Source of the DNA: an uncultured Nitrospira sp.
GTDB lineage: Bacteria; Nitrospirota; Nitrospiria; Nitrospirales; Nitrospiraceae
Reading direction: 5' to 3'
Assembly: GCA_902500805.1 (NCBI GenBank)
Contig: CABVSA010000015.1
Coordinates: forward strand, 1-55,215
Length of the DNA: 55,215 nt
Numbering within the stretch: position 1 is the first letter of the stretch; every line of letters starts with the position of its first letter. A program made the position numbers and the translations under genes. This document shows, one piece after another, positions 17,994 through 26,942 of this stretch. Under the pieces are notes generated by a model. The model had not been told where the DNA came from. It searched no databases and was given only the letters and a program-made list of their open reading frames with translations.

Positions 17994-19430
17994 ATGACGA
18001 TCATCAGTCAGAATAACGGAATCGCGAACGCGCCCATCGCAGCCTTCGCCCGATTCGCCGACGCAGAGACCATGGGGAACCTCTTGTGGCAGCGGCTCGC
18101 TACGAGCTTCGACGGCCAGGACCATCCAACCACCTGCGCCATCGTCTATGCGCGCTACAAGCATTTGAAAGCACAGTCGCCGCTCAAATCTTCTCTGTCC
18201 CTCTGTTACCGGATCGAGGTAGCTGGCCGTCAAGGTGGACGGTACGAAGCCCTTTTCTACGTCAAGGCGTATCTCGGCAGTCGCAGCTGGCACGAATGGA
18301 GAAAGCTGGCCGACTCAAGCCACACCAGCGCAGGCCTGCGAACCTTCGCGACCCATGTCCCGGAGCTCGACGCCATCGTCTGGAGATTCCCGTACGACCC
18401 GGTGCTCCCGCATCTGTCAGAGGTGATTGATACCGAGAGGGTCCGGCCCCACCTACCCTGGGAGACTCTACCGGACAATGTGCCTGGTCCAGGCGGCCTC
18501 ACGGATCTCAACAACCGCGTGGCTCACTACCTGCCGAAAAAAAGCTGTACCACCCGCTACGACTTACGATGGCAGGTGGCCGGGACCCCGCACGAGCTCA
18601 CCCTCTACGGCAAAACCTTCAAGGGCGAAGAGGGCAAGGAGATTTACGAGAGGATGGTGCACTTCTGGCACACATCGCAACGGAGTCCCGAGAGCATCAC
18701 GGTGGCGCAGCCTCTCGCCTATGCGGAAACCGTCAAAACCATCTGGCAACAGGCCATCGTCGGCGCCCCGTTATCTCGTGTCATCGATGAAACTAATTTC
18801 GAGCACTATCTCGCTGCGGTAGCGAAGGGCCTTGCGACGCTCCACAAGAGCCGCCTGGCCAGCTCGCGTATCGTAAACATCGAGGATCATCTCGTCGAGT
18901 CGCGTAAGAAATCTCTCAAGCTGGGGGAGGCTCTCCCTCTGTTGACGACACCGCTGCAAGCCCTACTCCGGCGTCTGGAGACCGACGCGCCCTCAGTCAC
19001 TTCATCGGACCACACCCTGATTCACGGAGATTGTCAGTTCGGCAACCTGCTGGCCCAAGATGGCCGAGTGGTGTTCTTGGATTTCGACGACTGTGTGCAG
19101 GGGGATCCGACGCGGGACGTGGCTAATTTTATTGTCTATCTGCATTTCTACGACTTCTCTCCGATATTCCGAGACGCGATGAGTTCTACCTTTCTCACGT
19201 CATACCGGCGCTTGGTCGACTGGAAAATGTCGGCCGAGCGCCTTGTGTGGCATTTACGCGTCCAGTTCCTCAACAAGGCCTATCGAGCCTACTTCCAACA
19301 AGCGGCCGGGACTGAACAGGAGGTCCTCCGAATCTTGGATCTGGCCAGCAATGCAACGAGGCTCGCCTCGAAGTGCGCGCTGAACGGAAGCGGGACTCCG
19401 ACTACCCCGTGGAGGCAAGGCTCATGCTGA
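17994..19430 (+). CDS. APH-fold phosphotransferase (kinase 2 of 3)
   Basis: 478 residues from the ATG at 17994; the longer frame overlaps the phosphatase and is not needed. Catalytic block HGDCQFGN (His344, Asp346, Asn351) and metal-binding FLDFDD. The N-terminal half has KAYLGSRSW, VPELDAIVWRFPYDP and YLPKKSCTTRY. It is clearly related along its whole length to the kinase at 21602 (shared VAKGLA-x-LH, NKAYR, FVDW-like and AERxxWH runs). This stretch and the next gene look more GC-rich than the surrounding genes. It overlaps the following glycosyltransferase by 7 bases (ATGCTGA). Confidence 0.8.
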   Translation: MTIISQNNGIANAPIAAFARFADAETMGNLLWQRLATSFDGQDHPTTCAIVYARYKHLKAQSPLKSSLSLCYRIEVAGRQGGRYEALFYVKAYLGSRSWHEWRKLADSSHTSAGLRTFATHVPELDAIVWRFPYDPVLPHLSEVIDTERVRPHLPWETLPDNVPGPGGLTDLNNRVAHYLPKKSCTTRYDLRWQVAGTPHELTLYGKTFKGEEGKEIYERMVHFWHTSQRSPESITVAQPLAYAETVKTIWQQAIVGAPLSRVIDETNFEHYLAAVAKGLATLHKSRLASSRIVNIEDHLVESRKKSLKLGEALPLLTTPLQALLRRLETDAPSVTSSDHTLIHGDCQFGNLLAQDGRVVFLDFDDCVQGDPTRDVANFIVYLHFYDFSPIFRDAMSSTFLTSYRRLVDWKMSAERLVWHLRVQFLNKAYRAYFQQAAGTEQEVLRILDLASNATRLASKCALNGSGTPTTPWRQGSC

Positions 19431-20401
19431 AACAGGTCCATTTGATCAATCCGATGGGGAACGCGTCGGGCGGCAGCGAATGGCGGACTCTACGACTGGC
19501 CGAAGAGCTCTCGAAGCACTGCGACGTCCATGTGTGGAGCTCCTCGCAGCCGAATTCCCGCTTCTCGGACTATCCGATACGCAGAATCGACCTCTCGAGC
19601 AAGTCTTTTCCGATGACCGGCACTTTCATCATCCTCGGCGTCTATCACGAGCTCGGGCCATGGATTGACATAGCTCGGCCGACGCGCACCATTCTCATCT
19701 ACAACACATCGCGACTCGACCAGCTTCAAGACCGCCTGCATACACTGCAGCGCTTCGGGAAGCCAAAGGTGGAGCTCGTCTTCGCCGCGCGGTGGCTCAT
19801 GGATGCCTGCCGCCTCTCGGGCCCTGTCGAAATGTCTCCGATAGATCTGCAACGGTTCGCACCGGCCGAATGCGAGCGCGACAATGGGTCCAACAGGCGC
19901 TTCACAATCGGACGGCTGAGCAGGGACCACGCCAAGAAGCACCACCCCAACGACATCGGGATCTACCACCACCTTGTCTCAGAAGGCAGCACGGTGAAGA
20001 TCATGGGGGGCCGATGCCTGGCCGGCGAGCTCGACAACGTGTCAGAAGTCACCCTGCTTTCAGCAGGCGCGCAGGAGCCGGATGTCTTCTTGAAGGGCCT
20101 AGATTGTTTCTTCTACCGCACATCGGAAAAGTACTTTGAGCCCAGCGGCAGGGTCGTCTCTGAGGCCATGGCCTGCGGACTACCCGTCGTCTGCCATAGG
20201 AGGGGCGGCTACAGCGAGTACATCGAAGACCGAGTCGACGGCTTCCTCTTCGATACCGACGCGGAGGCCGTCGAGATCCTCTTGACCCTCAAAGCCGACC
20301 CGGCGCTGCGGAAGCGTGTAGGACAGGCCGCGAGGAAGAAGCTGGAAGCATCCCTCGCGCCGGCAGTCCGAGATGAATTCCTCCGCTTCTACACGCGGTA
20401 A
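19424..20401 (+). CDS. GT4-like glycosyltransferase
   Basis: 325 residues from the ATG at 19424, preceded by GGAGG about 9 bases upstream and overlapping the kinase stop by 7 bases; the longer open frame lies inside the kinase. The opening HLINPMGNASGGSEWR is the glycine-rich acceptor-side loop of GT-B enzymes. YFEPSGRVVSEAMACGLP holds the donor-binding Glu of GT4 enzymes. It is shorter than most GT4 proteins (about 370-400). It shares the high GC of the preceding kinase. Substrate unknown. Confidence 0.8.
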   Translation: MLKQVHLINPMGNASGGSEWRTLRLAEELSKHCDVHVWSSSQPNSRFSDYPIRRIDLSSKSFPMTGTFIILGVYHELGPWIDIARPTRTILIYNTSRLDQLQDRLHTLQRFGKPKVELVFAARWLMDACRLSGPVEMSPIDLQRFAPAECERDNGSNRRFTIGRLSRDHAKKHHPNDIGIYHHLVSEGSTVKIMGGRCLAGELDNVSEVTLLSAGAQEPDVFLKGLDCFFYRTSEKYFEPSGRVVSEAMACGLPVVCHRRGGYSEYIEDRVDGFLFDTDAEAVEILLTLKADPALRKRVGQAARKKLEASLAPAVRDEFLRFYTR

Positions 20402-20453
20402 GGATCGGCAGTTTGGTGTGCGAGGAGCAAATCCAGAACAGTGAGCGAGTGAG

Positions 20454-21605
20454 ATGCTGATCATCTGTACAGGGAAAATAGCTAATGCCACCGCAGGTCA
20501 TATCGACAGCATCATCGCCTACCCAGTTGGGCTGCAACGACTCGGCCATGAGGTATACGTGATGGAGCGAGTCGGTTCCAATCGATGCGTGGATGCATCC
20601 GGCAAGAAGGTTCCATTCGAGCAATGGGAGGGTCGACGACATTTCGAATCGGTGATGAAGACCTATGGGATCTGGCCACGATGTTGTTTGATTTATAAGA
20701 ATGGAGAGGCAACGCACGGCATGCCGTTCGCCGAAGCTGTCAACATTGCCAAGAAGTGTGACGTACTGATGACGAGAAGCGGCGAAATCCATAAGGCTCA
20801 GGACATTTTTTCGAGCCCGCGATGTCGGCTCTACATCGATGGCAACCCTGGTAATACGCAGGTCTTCCTTCAACAACATGGCGGTGAGTACGAGGCGTTG
20901 GATCAATACGATCACCTGTTCACCTTGGGCCTCAATATCGGGACGGACGCCTGTCGCATCCCGACAGGAAATCGTCACTGGCATCCGATACTACGTCCCG
21001 TGGTTCTCCCTATGTGGCCGACTGCTTTGGATCATGCAAGCACACGATTCACGACGATCTCCAGTTGGAAGGGACGAACCACCTTCCAGTGGCAAGGAAC
21101 GGAGTCTGGTGAAAAAGCGGATAGTTGGCTCAAGTTCATCGAGATCCCGAAGAGAACCGCACAGGAACTGGAAATCGCTCTGCGTATTGAACCTCGCGAT
21201 GAAGTCGATGGCGAGATGTTCCGACAGAACGGCTGGCAGCTGACGGACCCCCGAAGGTTTCGTACGCTGACAGATTACAGCCGGTATATCGCACACTCTC
21301 GCGCAGAGTTCAGCGTGGCACATAACCGCGTCGTGGAATTTTCGGTCGGCTGGTTTAGCGACCGGAGCGCCCTCTACCTAGCGTCTGGAAGACCAGTTCT
21401 TGTCCAGTCAACCGGCATTGAGTCGCACCTACCGACAGGCAAGGGACTACTCACATTCCGCACAATGGATGAAGCCCTGATAGGTATCGAAGACATCAAT
21501 CGAGATTACTTGGGTCATTGTCGTGCGGCGCGAGACATCGCTGAAACCTATTTCGATTCCGATCGCGTACTCACGAACATCCTGGCACACGTGGGGCATG
21601 CATGA
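20454..21605 (+). CDS. Putative glycosyltransferase, GT-B-like
   Basis: 383 residues. The N-terminal MLIICTGKIANATAGH with HIDSIIAYPVGLQRLGHEVYV-like runs is a Rossmann-like glycosyltransferase opening. The C-terminal part has EFSVAHNRVVEFSVGWFSDRS and YLASGRPVLVQSTG, which match glycosyltransferase-1-like proteins with the nucleotide-sugar loop near E/S. Identification is by overall pattern only. It starts 52 bases after the GT4 gene, the widest gap in this stretch, and ends with an ATGA overlap into kinase 3. Reading-frame composition drops back to the lower GC of the cluster at this gene. Confidence 0.65.
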   Translation: MLIICTGKIANATAGHIDSIIAYPVGLQRLGHEVYVMERVGSNRCVDASGKKVPFEQWEGRRHFESVMKTYGIWPRCCLIYKNGEATHGMPFAEAVNIAKKCDVLMTRSGEIHKAQDIFSSPRCRLYIDGNPGNTQVFLQQHGGEYEALDQYDHLFTLGLNIGTDACRIPTGNRHWHPILRPVVLPMWPTALDHASTRFTTISSWKGRTTFQWQGTESGEKADSWLKFIEIPKRTAQELEIALRIEPRDEVDGEMFRQNGWQLTDPRRFRTLTDYSRYIAHSRAEFSVAHNRVVEFSVGWFSDRSALYLASGRPVLVQSTGIESHLPTGKGLLTFRTMDEALIGIEDINRDYLGHCRAARDIAETYFDSDRVLTNILAHVGHA

Positions 21606-23008
21606 TGTCGACCACCCATACACCACTCAACATCGCTCCTGTCTCTGAGCCCATGGTAACACCAGATTGGGGGACTATGCGCCGAACCTTTCAGCGGTTC
21701 GCAACTCTCGTGGACGCTGTTCCCATCCTTCGATCCTGTGTTCCAGAACTTTCCACAGGCTCTTTTGAAATCAGGGGCTGCGTCATTCTGGACGCAAAAC
21801 TGAAGACGTACCTCAAGCCGACCAGCAAGAATAAGTCCACGCTGTCCGCCTGCTATCAGCTCACACTGAGAGAAGGAGCAACTGGCCCATCCTTCCAGCG
21901 TATCGCTTATATAAAAGTGTTTCTTGGCGGTCGCAGTAGAGAGGTCTTTCGTCTACTCGCTCAGAAAGGAATATCTGACCCGGAGTTCCAGAATTCTGTG
22001 AGCCATGTACCGGAGTACGATCTGATCCTCTGGAGGTTTCCTCACGACCCTGCCCTTCCTCATTTACGCCAACTCGTTGATCTTCTAGCCGTCGAGCAAC
22101 ACCTCCCTGTAGAGGGTCTGAGGCAGATCGGCATACAGGGAACCGCTCAGGTCTTGGCGCAGCAAGTCGTGAATTATCGACCAGAGATTCGCTGCACCAA
22201 TCGGTACAACCTTTACGATTCAACTCACGATCGAACCTGCCAATTGTTTGGAAAGACGTTCGGTGACTCACAGGGACAAACCCTCTATGAACGCCTGCAA
22301 TACTTCTGGGATCGATCTCTTGCCGACCAGGAAGCAATGACCATTGCACAGCCTCTCGGCTACAGCGCTGCAATCAATACGGTGTGGCAGCGTGGAGTGC
22401 CCGGCACACCACTGCTCCACGTACTCAACACAAACAACTACAGACCCTACATCGCCGCCGTTGCAAAAGGCTTGGCCTCACTACACACCAGTGACATAGG
22501 CGACCTTGCCGCCCATTCCCCAGAAAACCATCTTGTCGAAACCCACAAGAAATTGAGCAAACTCTCCGATGCGATCCCACGGCTCTCAGAGACATGTGGA
22601 GGTGTGGCAGATGAGGTTGAGCAGACTGCGCCGCATTCATCAACCATCCCATTTTGTCCAATCCATTGGGACTTTCATGTTGATCAACTGCTTGCCGACA
22701 ACGGGACACTCATCTTCTGTGATCTCGATGAACTTGTCATCGGTGATCCCTTACAGGACCTGGCAAACTTCGTGGTGGATCTTCAATTCCGCCATGTAGA
22801 TCAGGACTTTGTGCGTCTCATCACAGGCGAACTGTGTCATCAATACCAGAGTTTGGTGGACTGGCCGGTCTCGGCCGAGCGGTTCGCATGGCATGTTCGC
22901 CTCCAATTGGTGAACAAGGCCTACCGCCATTACTTACGATTCGCACCGGGATTCGATCGCACCGTCGAGCAGATTCTTCAGCTGGCCAAGAAAGGATTCA
23001 GGCTATGA
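21602..23008 (+). CDS. APH-fold phosphotransferase (kinase 3 of 3), variant catalytic loop
   Basis: 468 residues; ATGATG at 21602. Whole-length relative of kinase 2: KVFLGGRSR, VPEYDLILWRFPHDP, FGKTF, TVWQRGVPGTPL, VAKGLASLH and AERFAWH all have close counterparts there. The catalytic loop reads HWDFHVDQ (His355, Asp357, Gln362) where the family norm is HGDxHxxN, so the Gly and the metal-binding Asn are changed. The second Asp is kept in FCDLDE. It may still be active with altered metal binding, or may be a binding-only paralogue. Starts with an ATGA overlap and ends with an ATGA overlap into the next gene. Confidence 0.8.
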   Translation: MMSTTHTPLNIAPVSEPMVTPDWGTMRRTFQRFATLVDAVPILRSCVPELSTGSFEIRGCVILDAKLKTYLKPTSKNKSTLSACYQLTLREGATGPSFQRIAYIKVFLGGRSREVFRLLAQKGISDPEFQNSVSHVPEYDLILWRFPHDPALPHLRQLVDLLAVEQHLPVEGLRQIGIQGTAQVLAQQVVNYRPEIRCTNRYNLYDSTHDRTCQLFGKTFGDSQGQTLYERLQYFWDRSLADQEAMTIAQPLGYSAAINTVWQRGVPGTPLLHVLNTNNYRPYIAAVAKGLASLHTSDIGDLAAHSPENHLVETHKKLSKLSDAIPRLSETCGGVADEVEQTAPHSSTIPFCPIHWDFHVDQLLADNGTLIFCDLDELVIGDPLQDLANFVVDLQFRHVDQDFVRLITGELCHQYQSLVDWPVSAERFAWHVRLQLVNKAYRHYLRFAPGFDRTVEQILQLAKKGFRL

Positions 23009-25044
23009 GCAACGAGTCGGCTTCCACAACAGATTGTGACAAAAAGCCGCGCGTCCTCATCTATTGTCAGCATGTCCTTGGGATGGGCCATCTCATCCGA
23101 AGCATGGCCATCGCACGAGCATTAAATGGCTGCACTGTCGTGTTTGTGAATGGAGGCGAATCCATCTCCGGTATGGACATTCCATCGTGGGTCACAATCG
23201 TCAACCTGCCACCGATTACGTCTGACAGTGAATTCCGAGGGTTGAGCATTCACAGCAAGGACACCACGCTTGAACAGGTTCAACGAGCCAGAAAGAACAT
23301 GCTGCTCGATCTCGTCGATCATTTCCGTCCTGACGTCATGATCATCGAGCTCTTCCCGTTTGGGAGAAAGCGGTTTGCATTTGAGTTACTGCCATTACTG
23401 GCACATATCCGCTTATCAGCACCATCGACCAAAGTCGTCTGCAGCCTGCGGGATATTCTGGTCACCAAACCGGATCAGACTCGCCACGAGGATTGGGTGG
23501 TTAGCCTCATGAACCGGTACTTCGACCTGCTGCTGATCCATTCAGATCCGACCTTTCAGACCTTGGACGAGACGTTTTCACGCTGCCAAGATCTCCGATG
23601 TGAGGTTCAGTACACCGGCTTCGTCACGCAAGACTCCGACCTGTCGACGGATATCGAGAAAACAGGCGGTCAACCGGCCTCCGATGGCGTGCCTCTGATT
23701 CTTGTTAGCGTCGGTGGGGGACGCGTCGGGTATGAGCTGCTCGACAGTACCGTTCGCGCCTCTGCTCTGCTCGTGCCGACCGTCCCTCATCGCATGTTGC
23801 TGTTCGCGGGCCCCTACATGCCTGATGATCAGTATGAACCACTCCAGGCGCTCGCGGTTCAGCACCCACACATTGACGTCCGCCGCTTCACCACATCGTT
23901 CCAGTCGTTGATGCGACAAGCCGCACTGTCCATCTCAATGGCCGGCTATAACACCTGTATGAATCTGTTGAATACCGGCACACGCGCGCTGGTGTGGCCC
24001 TTTACTGGCCACAAGAATGACGAACAAACCATCCGTGCCAGAAAACTGGAACAACACGGGCTGCTGACCATGTTGGACCCACCGGACCTCAGGCCGGAGC
24101 GGCTGGCAGAAAAGATCGCAGTCTCCCTGAGTAGTCCTCAGAGGCATCCTGGTCATTCCATCAATACCCATGGCGGACGAGAGACGGCCATGGCAATTGA
24201 ACGGCTTGTCGTGCAGCCACACAATCGGACCACCCGCACGACAGTGGCTTCAGTACGTAGGAATCAGCCTGACCATTGGCTCACCGAGTTCAAACAGTTC
24301 CTTGATGCAAAAGAGGCCGAGGGACGGGCCCTTCACCTCTTTCTTCGCGATGATGATGTCGATGAGGACGAAGACTCGTTGAAGCACTTACTCGACTTGG
24401 CGCTCGCCCGAGGCGTGCCGATGAATCTTGAAATTATCCCAGGACGGCTTACATCAGCTTGTACGGCCGCCCTCAAGAACGCCCTACGAGCCGATCATGC
24501 CCTGTTGAGCCTGGACCAGCATGGATGGATGCATAGCAATCACGAAACAGAAGGACGCAAATGCGAATTTGGCCGATCCCGCTCGTTCACCCAACAGGTG
24601 AACGACATTGCGCAGGGAAAAGCGATCCTTGAAACGACCTTTGACGAGTTGTTTTTCCCGGCCTTTACGCCACCATGGAACCGCTGCACGGCAGACACCT
24701 ATCGAGCCCTTAATGAACTCGGTTTTCAGGTCTTCTCGAAAGATCGTGGGAAAGACCGTCTCACTGAGTACCGTTTTGCAGAGATTTCCACGACACTGGA
24801 TCTCTACACCTGGAAAGCAGGGGCCCAGATGAAATCTGCCCACGACATTGTTCGTGACCTCATGGTTCAGCTGGACAGGCTCCCCTTCGTGGGACTGCTG
24901 TTGCATCATAAGGTCATGACCGCGGAGGCGTTCAGCTTCCTTGATCAAATCCTTTGCGAACTTCTGCAACGCGCCGTCGTACAGTTTCATACCTTTCGCA
25001 CGTTGCTTCCACTCACACGAGAACCACAGACGGTGGCACGATGA
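23005..25044 (+). CDS. Fusion: COG4671-type glycosyltransferase + polysaccharide-deacetylase-like domain
   Basis: 679 residues from the ATG at 23005 (ATGA overlap with kinase 3). Residues about 14-400 are a GT-B glycosyltransferase like that at 9954: YCQHVLGMGHLIRS opening and SMAGYNTCMNLL donor motif. Residues about 430-670 resemble polysaccharide deacetylases. FLRDDDVDEDE (Asp449-451) sits where the NodB domain has its catalytic/metal Asp. HGWMHSNHE provides histidines for metal binding, FTPPWNRC matches the substrate-groove block, and LLHHKVM the closing His block. No signal peptide, so the deacetylase acts in the cytoplasm, unlike most family members. It may transfer a GlcNAc-type sugar and then deacetylate it. 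Overlaps the exporter gene by ATGA. Confidence 0.82.
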   Translation: MSNESASTTDCDKKPRVLIYCQHVLGMGHLIRSMAIARALNGCTVVFVNGGESISGMDIPSWVTIVNLPPITSDSEFRGLSIHSKDTTLEQVQRARKNMLLDLVDHFRPDVMIIELFPFGRKRFAFELLPLLAHIRLSAPSTKVVCSLRDILVTKPDQTRHEDWVVSLMNRYFDLLLIHSDPTFQTLDETFSRCQDLRCEVQYTGFVTQDSDLSTDIEKTGGQPASDGVPLILVSVGGGRVGYELLDSTVRASALLVPTVPHRMLLFAGPYMPDDQYEPLQALAVQHPHIDVRRFTTSFQSLMRQAALSISMAGYNTCMNLLNTGTRALVWPFTGHKNDEQTIRARKLEQHGLLTMLDPPDLRPERLAEKIAVSLSSPQRHPGHSINTHGGRETAMAIERLVVQPHNRTTRTTVASVRRNQPDHWLTEFKQFLDAKEAEGRALHLFLRDDDVDEDEDSLKHLLDLALARGVPMNLEIIPGRLTSACTAALKNALRADHALLSLDQHGWMHSNHETEGRKCEFGRSRSFTQQVNDIAQGKAILETTFDELFFPAFTPPWNRCTADTYRALNELGFQVFSKDRGKDRLTEYRFAEISTTLDLYTWKAGAQMKSAHDIVRDLMVQLDRLPFVGLLLHHKVMTAEAFSFLDQILCELLQRAVVQFHTFRTLLPLTREPQTVAR

Positions 25045-26873
25045 GACAAGCCGATATCGCGAGTCGAGGACAGGCTCGATTTCGAGCCATCATCGTCTCG
25101 CACTTACGCTCAGCCTGGCGACATCTGGCACTCGCTGCTGGGTGCCTCCTCGGCGTCTCGATCATGCAACTGGTGGCGCCCTGGCCCCTCAAGCTTATTT
25201 TCGATTACATCCTGCTACAAAAACCCTTGCCACCGTCATTGACCTTCCTCGATCCGTTCATACAGTCATGGCCTTTGACCTTGTTAGCCGGCCTTGCTAC
25301 CTCGATTGCCGTGATTGCAGCCCTGAATGGTGCTTTGTCCTACGCCCAATCATTCGTGACGAGCAAAATCGGCCATCATCTGGTGTTTACAATCCGTCAA
25401 TATCTCTTCGCTCATGTTCAAGGTCTCTCACTATCCTTTCACTCACAAACACGCTCTGGTGAACTACTCACGAAACTCGCAGGTGATACCCAGACTTTGA
25501 AGAACGCCTTCACCGATATACCTCTTACCGTGTCCGGCCACACCCTGACGTTCATTGGCATGTTGGTAGTCATGTTTGCCGTCAATTGGGAGCTGAGCCT
25601 GATTATCCTGGCTACGATGCCGATCCTCGTCACGGCACTCTTCATCTTGAATCGGAAAATTCTCGCCGCCACGCGCGAGCAGCGGAAGCGGGATAGTCAC
25701 ATGACCTCACGGCTGAATGAATGGCTGTCGTCCATCTCGGTCGTGCAGACCTTTGGACGAGAACGGGTCGAGCAAAGCCGGTTCGAACAGGAAAGCACCA
25801 AACACCTTCACACCGGGCTTCGTACGGCCAGAACAACCGCAGCGGTGACGCGAGTGGTATCGATTATCGGCGCCGTCAGTACCGCCGTTACCGTCTTTTT
25901 GGGAGCCTGGCAAGTGCTGAAAGCACACATGACCCCGGGCGACCTGTTGGTCTTCGTCAGCTATATGAAGAATATCTACGGCCCTATCAAGGACATGTCC
26001 AAACTCTCATCCCAATTTTCCCAGGCGATGGTCAGCGCTCAACGCATCGCTGATTTGCTTGGCAACGAGCCCGACATTCAAGACCATCCAGACGCCATCA
26101 AGGTCGACCACTTGATCGGCGACATTCGATTGGAGCAGGTCTCATTCAGTTATCTCGAGGGATGTCCGGTGCTGCATGACTTCTCCCTTCAGATTGCACC
26201 TGGGCAACGAGTGGCGTTCGTCGGTCCCTCCGGAGCCGGCAAGTCGACGCTGGTCAGCCTGCTGCTCCGTCTCTATCAGCCGTCCCGAGGAACCATCTTG
26301 CTCGACGGCAGAAATCTTGACAACTATGAGCGGGAATCGCTCCGCCATGCGATCGGCGTGGTGCTCCAAGATACGCTCCTGTTCAGAGCCAGCATCGCAG
26401 ACAACATCGCGTACGGGATCGAACAGGCAACCCACGAGCAGGTTCTCAAGGCGGCTCGAGAGGCCAATGCCCATGAGTTCATCATGGGCCTTCCTGATAA
26501 ATATGAGACGGTCATCGGCGAACGTGGCAGCACCTTGTCCGGTGGACAACGGCAACGGATCTGTCTCGCGCGGGCACTCGTCAAGCAGCCGTCAATTCTG
26601 ATGCTTGATGAACCCACTGCATCCTTGGACCATCAATCGGCCACCTATGTTCGAGAGGCCATCGCGCGCATCCAAGCCGATCGGACCACGATCGTCATTA
26701 CCCATCACTTGGTCGGGATGGACCTGTTCGATCGCATTTTTGTGTTAGAGCAAGGCCACTTAGTCGAAGAGGGCACACACCGGGAGTTACTGGACCGCCA
26801 AGGACTCTATGCAAACCTCTACGCACAACAATCGGATGATCTGCTCCGCCTTCAATCGAACAACCTACCCTAG
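25041..26873 (+). CDS. ABC exporter, MsbA-like (fused membrane and ATPase domains)
   Basis: 610 residues from the ATG at 25041. Six-helix type-1 exporter domain (about 20-330) followed by the nucleotide-binding domain: Walker A GPSGAGKST (395-403), Q-loop, signature LSGGQRQR (499-506), Walker B ILMLDEPTAS and H-loop ITHH. One polypeptide with both domains, so it works as a homodimer in the inner membrane. The start overlaps the stop of the deacetylase fusion (ATGA), so it is translationally coupled to the biosynthetic genes and probably flips or exports their product, likely a lipid-linked or soluble glycan. Confidence 0.93.
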   Translation: MRQADIASRGQARFRAIIVSHLRSAWRHLALAAGCLLGVSIMQLVAPWPLKLIFDYILLQKPLPPSLTFLDPFIQSWPLTLLAGLATSIAVIAALNGALSYAQSFVTSKIGHHLVFTIRQYLFAHVQGLSLSFHSQTRSGELLTKLAGDTQTLKNAFTDIPLTVSGHTLTFIGMLVVMFAVNWELSLIILATMPILVTALFILNRKILAATREQRKRDSHMTSRLNEWLSSISVVQTFGRERVEQSRFEQESTKHLHTGLRTARTTAAVTRVVSIIGAVSTAVTVFLGAWQVLKAHMTPGDLLVFVSYMKNIYGPIKDMSKLSSQFSQAMVSAQRIADLLGNEPDIQDHPDAIKVDHLIGDIRLEQVSFSYLEGCPVLHDFSLQIAPGQRVAFVGPSGAGKSTLVSLLLRLYQPSRGTILLDGRNLDNYERESLRHAIGVVLQDTLLFRASIADNIAYGIEQATHEQVLKAAREANAHEFIMGLPDKYETVIGERGSTLSGGQRQRICLARALVKQPSILMLDEPTASLDHQSATYVREAIARIQADRTTIVITHHLVGMDLFDRIFVLEQGHLVEEGTHRELLDRQGLYANLYAQQSDDLLRLQSNNLP

Positions 26874-26942
26874 CCCAACATACTTTTTTTGCTAATGGAC
26901 ACGAACAGGGAAACGCCGGCGCGTGCATCGCGTCTAATAAAC

